A DNA stretch of 25,695 bases, from assembly GCA_049965095.1 (NCBI GenBank), contig JBMFWR010000010.1:1-25695 (forward strand), given 5' to 3'. A program made the translations under genes and the position numbers. The stretch is from JAKAWW01 sp049965095. GTDB lineage: Archaea > Micrarchaeota > Micrarchaeia > Micrarchaeales > Micrarchaeaceae. The notes beneath the pieces are model-generated. The model did no database searches. It was not told the origin of the DNA and saw nothing but the letters and a program-made list of their open reading frames with translations. Below are positions 22,203 to 25,695 of the stretch, piece after piece. The first letter of the stretch is position 1. Every line of letters starts with the position of its first letter.

Positions 22203-23402
22203 ATGGCAAACACAAGCGTATCTCAAAGGTTTTCTGTGCCAATAGAAAGCCAGTACACAGAGATAGTGGAGAGAAAGGGGATAGGCCATCCTGACAGCCT
22301 TATAGACGGCATAATGGAAAAGGTTAGCGTTGAGCTTAGCAAGACGTATCTTGAGAAATTTGGCACAATACTGCACCACAATGTTGACAAAGGCCTTATT
22401 GTAGGCGGCACCTCTGATGCAACATTCGGAAGCGGGAAAATAATTACTCCTATAGAAGTTATATTGGCAGGAAGGGCTACGCGAGAGTACAATAATAGCA
22501 TAATTGACGTTGACAATATAGCGGTAAACGCGGCAAGAAGCTACTTGCAAGAGCATACGCGCTTTCTTGACCTAGACAACGAAGTAAAATTTCAGTCAAA
22601 AATACTCAAAGGATCATCAGATCTCAACCATATATTTGCTAGGGGCAATGGCGTGCCCCTTTCAAATGATACATCATTTGGCGTGGGTTTTGCGCCGCTA
22701 AGCGAGACCGAGCGAATAGTATTGGAAACAGAGAGGTTTTTGAATAGCAGCTACTACAAGCAGAGAATGCCGGCAATAGGTGAAGATATTAAGGTAATGG
22801 GCGTGCGCGATGGAGACAACATAACGCTTACTGTTGCAATCGCCTTCGTGGCACATCTTGTAAAGGACAAGGAAGAATACGCAAGCATGAAAAGCAAAGT
22901 TGCAAGCGACATAAGAAAAGAAGTTTCTAGGCTAACGAGCAGGGATGTATTTGTTGTAATCAATAATGGCGATTCCTATGAGCAGAACAGCTTTTACCTT
23001 ACTAAAAGCGGGCTAAGCTGCGAGTCTGGGGACGATGGCTCGGTGGGTAGGGGAAACAGAATAAACGGCCTTATAACACCTTTTAGGCACATGACCCTTG
23101 AAGCCGCGGCAGGCAAGAATCCTGTCAATCATGTTGGCAAAATATACAACATCGTGGCAAGCGAAGCTGCTTCCGGAATAATAAAAGAATATCCGCAGGT
23201 AAGAGAGTGCTATATTTTTATGGTCTCTCAGATAGGCAGGCCGATAGACGATCCCAAGAGCATGCATGTAGAAGTGTTGCTTGATGCCGGTGAAAAGATA
23301 AGCAATGTAAGCTCTGGCATAAAGTATACTGCTGATTCATATCTAGAAAATCTTGACAAAATCAGTGAGCAGATAGTCTTAGGCAAGTATCCTGTCTTCT
23401 AG
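22203..23402 (+). CDS. metK: S-adenosylmethionine synthetase, archaeal type
   Basis: The enzyme makes SAM from methionine and ATP. The 399-residue protein belongs to the archaeal MAT family, which is divergent from bacterial MetK: VERKGIGHPDSLIDGIMEKV (about 22-41), HHNVDKGLIVGG, FGVGFAPLSETERIVLETER, RMPAIGEDIKVMGVRDGDNI, GDDGSVGRGNRINGLITPFR, and HMTLEAAAGKNPVNHVGKIY. The length is typical. The start ATG 22203 has GGTG upstream. It probably supplies SAM for Trm5 and other methylases. It is divergent from the XRE-CBS regulator and convergent with the EF1A-S10 operon. Confidence 0.97.
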   Translation: MANTSVSQRFSVPIESQYTEIVERKGIGHPDSLIDGIMEKVSVELSKTYLEKFGTILHHNVDKGLIVGGTSDATFGSGKIITPIEVILAGRATREYNNSIIDVDNIAVNAARSYLQEHTRFLDLDNEVKFQSKILKGSSDLNHIFARGNGVPLSNDTSFGVGFAPLSETERIVLETERFLNSSYYKQRMPAIGEDIKVMGVRDGDNITLTVAIAFVAHLVKDKEEYASMKSKVASDIRKEVSRLTSRDVFVVINNGDSYEQNSFYLTKSGLSCESGDDGSVGRGNRINGLITPFRHMTLEAAAGKNPVNHVGKIYNIVASEAASGIIKEYPQVRECYIFMVSQIGRPIDDPKSMHVEVLLDAGEKISNVSSGIKYTADSYLENLDKISEQIVLGKYPVF

Positions 23403-23418
23403 TAAAAGTTTCATGCAA

Positions 23419-23444
23419 TAAAAATTAGAAACAAAAAAGAAAAA
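23419..23444 (-). terminator. T-rich terminator after rpsJ
   Basis: On the minus strand the sequence downstream of the S10 stop is TTTTTCTTTTTTGTTTCTAA then TTTTT, typical of archaeal intrinsic termination. The metK stop is only 17 bases beyond it on the other strand. Confidence 0.5.
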
Positions 23445-23454
23445 GCGGCTTTGC

Positions 23455-23763
23455 TTATTCTGCAAGGCCTATCTCTATCTGCACAGTATCAGGGACTCTG
23501 AGGCGCATTACCTGCCTCAGAGCTGATTCATCGCCTTCTATTATGATAAGGCGCTTGTGAATCCTCAGCTCCCATTTTTCATATGTATGGCTTCCATCGC
23601 CACAAGGTGTTTTCCTGACAGTCTGCGCTATCCTGTGCGTGGGCAGTGGAATCGGCCCTCTTGACTTGATATTGGAAGCTTTCGCGATTTCACGAATCTG
23701 CTTCGCAATGCCATCTATGTCTTCTGGCTTGGTGCTTACTAGCTTTATTATTGCTGATGTCAT
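23455..23763 (-). CDS. rps10: Ribosomal protein uS10
   Basis: uS10 is a small-subunit head protein. The 102-residue product shows ASNIKSRGPIPLPTHRIAQT and the loop RKTPCGDGSHTYEKWELRIH, followed by VMRLRVPDTVQIEIGL, the archaeal/eukaryal S10 signature. Length is standard. It starts 9 bases after the EF1A stop with a GTGAG element between them, so it is cotranscribed with EF1A, a widely conserved archaeal pair. Confidence 0.97.
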   Translation of the reverse strand: MTSAIIKLVSTKPEDIDGIAKQIREIAKASNIKSRGPIPLPTHRIAQTVRKTPCGDGSHTYEKWELRIHKRLIIIEGDESALRQVMRLRVPDTVQIEIGLAE

Positions 23764-23772
23764 GTACTCACA

Positions 23773-25047
23773 TCACTGCTGCAGTGGCTTGACATCCAGT
23801 ATTACTCCTGCACCTATCGTTTCTCCCATGTCTCTTATTGCAAACCTGCCAAGCTGCTTGAAGTCTGTGTATTTTTCAAGGGCTATTGGCCTTGTAGGCT
23901 TTACTCTTACTATCGCAATGTCGTTTGTCTTTATCGTTTCTGGGTTCTTCTCAAGGACCTGTCCGGTCTTTGGATCCTTCTTCTCAAGTATCTCTGTTAT
24001 TGTGCAGGCAACCTGTGCAGTATGTATGTGGAATACTGGCGTGTAACCTTTTGTTATGACGTTCGGGTGGTGCAATATAACAACCTGTGCAGTAAACTCC
24101 TCTGCAACAGTAGGTGGGTTGCTTGCTGGCCCGACTACGTCTCCACGCTTTATGTCCTTCTTTTCAATGCCCTTTATGTTGAAGCCTATGTTGTCTCCCG
24201 GCTCTGCCTTCTGCAGCTGCTGGTGGTGCATCTCTATGCTTTTTACCTCTGCTTTCTTGTTGCCAGGCATGATCACTATAGGATCATTGACCTTGAGCAC
24301 ACCTGTTTCAACTCTGCCTACAGGTACAGTGCCGAAGCCCTGTATGCTGAATACATCCTGTATTGGTATCCTAAGCGGCAGGTTTGTCGGCTTTTCTGGC
24401 ACTTTAAGGGTATCAAGCGCTTCGAGAAGCGTTGGGCCATTGTACCAAGGCATCTTGTCGCTTTTTGCCTTTACATTCGTGCCTTCCAGCGCCGAATATG
24501 GGACAAATAGTATCTGATCAACCTTGAAGCCAAGAGTCTTAAGCAGGTCGTATACCTCCTTCTTTACGGCTTCAAACTTCTGCTGGTCATAGTTGATCTT
24601 GTCTATCTTGTTTATGCCTATTATAAGTTGACCTATTCCAAGGACGCTTGCCAGTATCGCGTGCTCTCTTGTCTGTGGTCTTACTCCTTCATCAGAGGCT
24701 ACGACAAGCACAGCTGCATCAGCCTGACTTGCTCCTGTTATCATGTTCTTTACGAAGTCCCTGTGGCCAGGCGCATCTATAATTGTAAAGTAGTACTTTG
24801 GAGTTTGGAACTCCTTGTGCGTTATGTCAATTGTAATGCCCCTTTCACGCTCTTCCTTGAGCTGGTCCATTACGAATGCAAATTCGAATGTTGGCCTGTT
24901 GAACTGCTGGGTAAGCTCCTTGTACTTTTCAAGATCTCTTTCTGTAATCGCTCCGCTCTCATAGAGTATCCTGCCTACTGTTGTTGACTTTCCGTGGTCA
25001 ACGTGTCCTATAAAAATCAAGTTCATGTGTGGTTTGTCTACTACCAT
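23773..25047 (-). CDS. tuf: Translation elongation factor aEF1A
   Basis: aEF1A carries aminoacyl-tRNA to the ribosome. The 424-residue protein has G1 GHVDHGKS (14-21), EERERGITIDITHKEF (switch I), DAPGHRDFVKNMITGASQAD (91-110, G3), NKID (146-149, G4), and domains II/III with IQDVFSIQGFGTVPVGRVET and MHHQQLQKAEPGDNIGFNIK. No domain is missing and no intein is present. Start ATG 25047 has GGTGA (25053-25057) at 5 bases on the minus strand. It leads the EF1A-S10 operon and reads convergently toward metK. Confidence 0.98.
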   Translation of the reverse strand: MVVDKPHMNLIFIGHVDHGKSTTVGRILYESGAITERDLEKYKELTQQFNRPTFEFAFVMDQLKEERERGITIDITHKEFQTPKYYFTIIDAPGHRDFVKNMITGASQADAAVLVVASDEGVRPQTREHAILASVLGIGQLIIGINKIDKINYDQQKFEAVKKEVYDLLKTLGFKVDQILFVPYSALEGTNVKAKSDKMPWYNGPTLLEALDTLKVPEKPTNLPLRIPIQDVFSIQGFGTVPVGRVETGVLKVNDPIVIMPGNKKAEVKSIEMHHQQLQKAEPGDNIGFNIKGIEKKDIKRGDVVGPASNPPTVAEEFTAQVVILHHPNVITKGYTPVFHIHTAQVACTITEILEKKDPKTGQVLEKNPETIKTNDIAIVRVKPTRPIALEKYTDFKQLGRFAIRDMGETIGAGVILDVKPLQQ

Positions 25048-25085
25048 TTAATTCACCATTAGCATAATATACTTTCAATGCACTG

Positions 25086-25093
25086 CTATAAAG
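25086..25093 (-). promoter_or_regulatory. TATA box for the aEF1A-uS10 operon
   Basis: CTTTATAG on the minus strand lies 39-46 bases upstream of ATG 25047. It leaves a leader of about 15 bases that contains GGTGA at 25053-25057. Confidence 0.4.
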
Positions 25094-25293
25094 ATGCTGG
25101 CGAAGCCAACACGCTTTCTATAAATAGCATGCAAAAATACTTAATATTATTCCTTCTATAAGATATAAAAATCTATCTGAAAACACTCTCTTTTTGACAA
25201 TTGCGTGCTTATTGTTTTGCAATCGGAGCGAAAGCCTTTTTTCATTTTATTAGGAACCTGACAAATTATAAATCTTTCCTTCGTCGTTAAATA

Positions 25294-25357
25294 CAATCCC
25301 TACAGCAGGGGTTGCTTTCTCTCTTTCGACGGTAAACCCCTGCATCAAGTGGGATTG
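25294..25357 (+). ncRNA. Strong two-part hairpin upstream of the transposase, possible structured leader, IS end or small RNA
   Basis: CAATCCC (25294-25300) pairs with GGGATTG (25351-25357), and GCAGGGGTT (25305-25313) pairs with AACCCCTGC (25335-25343). The stems total 16 bp, are separated by an internal loop (4 and 7 bases), and are capped by a 21-base loop. The structure is far more GC-rich than its surroundings. I cannot assign it to a known RNA family. It could be a leader RNA, part of the insertion-sequence end, or an independent small RNA. Confidence 0.45.
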
Positions 25358-25381
25358 TGACCCATGAAAATGGCGATCACA
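25356..25381 (+). promoter_or_regulatory. Hairpin occluding the transposase start codon
   Basis: TGTGA (25356-25360) pairs with TCACA (25377-25381), and CCAT (25362-25365) pairs with ATGG (25370-25373) around a GAAA tetraloop. The last paired base is the A of the transposase ATG. Its 5' arm shares two bases with the preceding hairpin, so the two compete slightly. Structure near IS starts often limits transposase translation; here this is inference. Confidence 0.4.
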
Positions 25382-25695
25382 TGAATATAGCGACCTTAAA
25401 GAATAAAATAGTTGAGGTTCATGCAGCTGCACGCGTTATTGTGCAGAGGTACGGGCATAGAAAGAAGTTTGCAAAGCACATGGTTGCATTTGCAATAAAG
25501 CAGATAGAGAACCTTACAGACGAGAAACTTGCGGAATTCTTGGGAAGAGAACCCATAGGGAAAATGTTGGGATATGCAAATAAACCAAATCCTTCAACAT
25601 TTTCAAAAGTAAGAAAAAGATCTGACCCAAGAATGTTTGAGGAACTTTACAACCTACTAACTAACGACCTATTGAAAGGCAAACAGCTTAGACTT
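25381..25695 (+). CDS. IS4/IS5-like transposase, N-terminal part (truncated by the window end)
   Basis: ATG 25381 opens a frame of 105 codons that runs off the window. Residues 51-105 carry LTDEKLAEFLGREPIGKMLG, then YANKPNPSTFSKVRKRSDPR and MFEELYNLLTNDLL. This matches the N-terminal helical domain of DDE transposases of the IS4/IS5 group, in which '(M)LGY.....PS.STF.r.RkR.....f..l...l' precedes the catalytic core. The DDE residues would lie beyond the window, so integrity cannot be judged. No ribosome-binding site is seen; the start sits in a hairpin. The left end of the element probably lies within 25250-25360. The family call is by eye. Confidence 0.65.
   Translation, partial: MNIATLKNKIVEVHAAARVIVQRYGHRKKFAKHMVAFAIKQIENLTDEKLAEFLGREPIGKMLGYANKPNPSTFSKVRKRSDPRMFEELYNLLTNDLLKGKQLRL

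Larger units (their letters stand above)
25048..25380. other. Intergenic region between aEF1A and the transposase gene
   Basis: No protein-coding gene is supported in this 333-base stretch. Its left part holds the aEF1A ribosome-binding site and minus-strand TATA candidates (TATATTA near 25066 and CTTTATAG at 25086-25093). The middle is very AT-rich with a plus-strand TATA-like GATATAAAAA near 25163 and a T-rich tract at 25237-25249. The right part (25294-25380) holds two strong nested hairpins described separately. A short minus-strand frame at 25250-25432 crosses the hairpins and has no recognisable features. Confidence 0.6.

Noticed and set aside
1..25695. CRISPR arrays, defence cassettes, rRNA genes and inteins
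   Set aside because: No regularly spaced repeats, cas-like proteins or rRNA signatures were seen, and the GTPase and polymerase genes are uninterrupted.

Overview
The window comes from an archaeon. It encodes archaeal aIF5B, aEF1A, Spt5, uL11, uS10, the replication factor C small subunit, Trm5 and archaeal-type MetK. Start sites are preceded by GGTGA-type ribosome-binding sites or lie just downstream of TATA boxes, with some leaders apparently very short. Dense packing, tail-to-tail overlaps and Asn/Ser/Thr-rich single-span surface proteins alongside 'bacterial-looking' genes (M13 peptidase, Fe/Mn SOD, ScpA/ScpB) fit a small-genome DPANN archaeon, perhaps Micrarchaeota/ARMAN-like. That taxon is an inference and was not tested.

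Layout. 1-323: a decayed TnpB-like fragment beside tRNA-Pro(UGG). 388-7004: M13 peptidase, RFC small subunit, a duplicated beta-rich orphan, a MEMO protein, Y-family DNA polymerase and thioredoxin reductase, mostly divergent or convergent singletons. 7157-14145: a cell-surface region with a large anchored glycoprotein, an anchored DUF192 protein, Fe/Mn SOD (minus strand), a frameshifted small exported protein, a membrane protein with a very basic cytoplasmic tail, and two tandem paralogous signal-anchored glycoproteins. 14175-15762: spt5-rpl11-endonuclease III-like operon on the minus strand. 15857-19596: Trm5, overlapping scpA-scpB, PduO-type cobalamin adenosyltransferase and an unassigned methyltransferase-like protein. 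19646-25047: tRNA-Val(CAC), aIF5B, an XRE-CBS regulator divergent from metK, and the tuf(EF1A)-rpsJ operon. 25294-25695: a structured leader and the start of an IS4/IS5-like transposase that runs off the window.

Functional links: information processing dominates (clamp loader, translesion polymerase with a C-terminal PCNA-binding motif, kleisin/ScpB, Spt5, ribosomal proteins and translation factors). Trm5 and MetK are connected through SAM, and tRNA-Pro carries the G37 that Trm5 methylates. SOD and TrxB give oxidative defence. The least explained part is the 7157-14145 surface block. The best candidates for something undescribed are its paralogous glycoproteins and basic-tailed membrane protein, together with the XRE-CBS/metK control region and the double-hairpin leader of the transposase.
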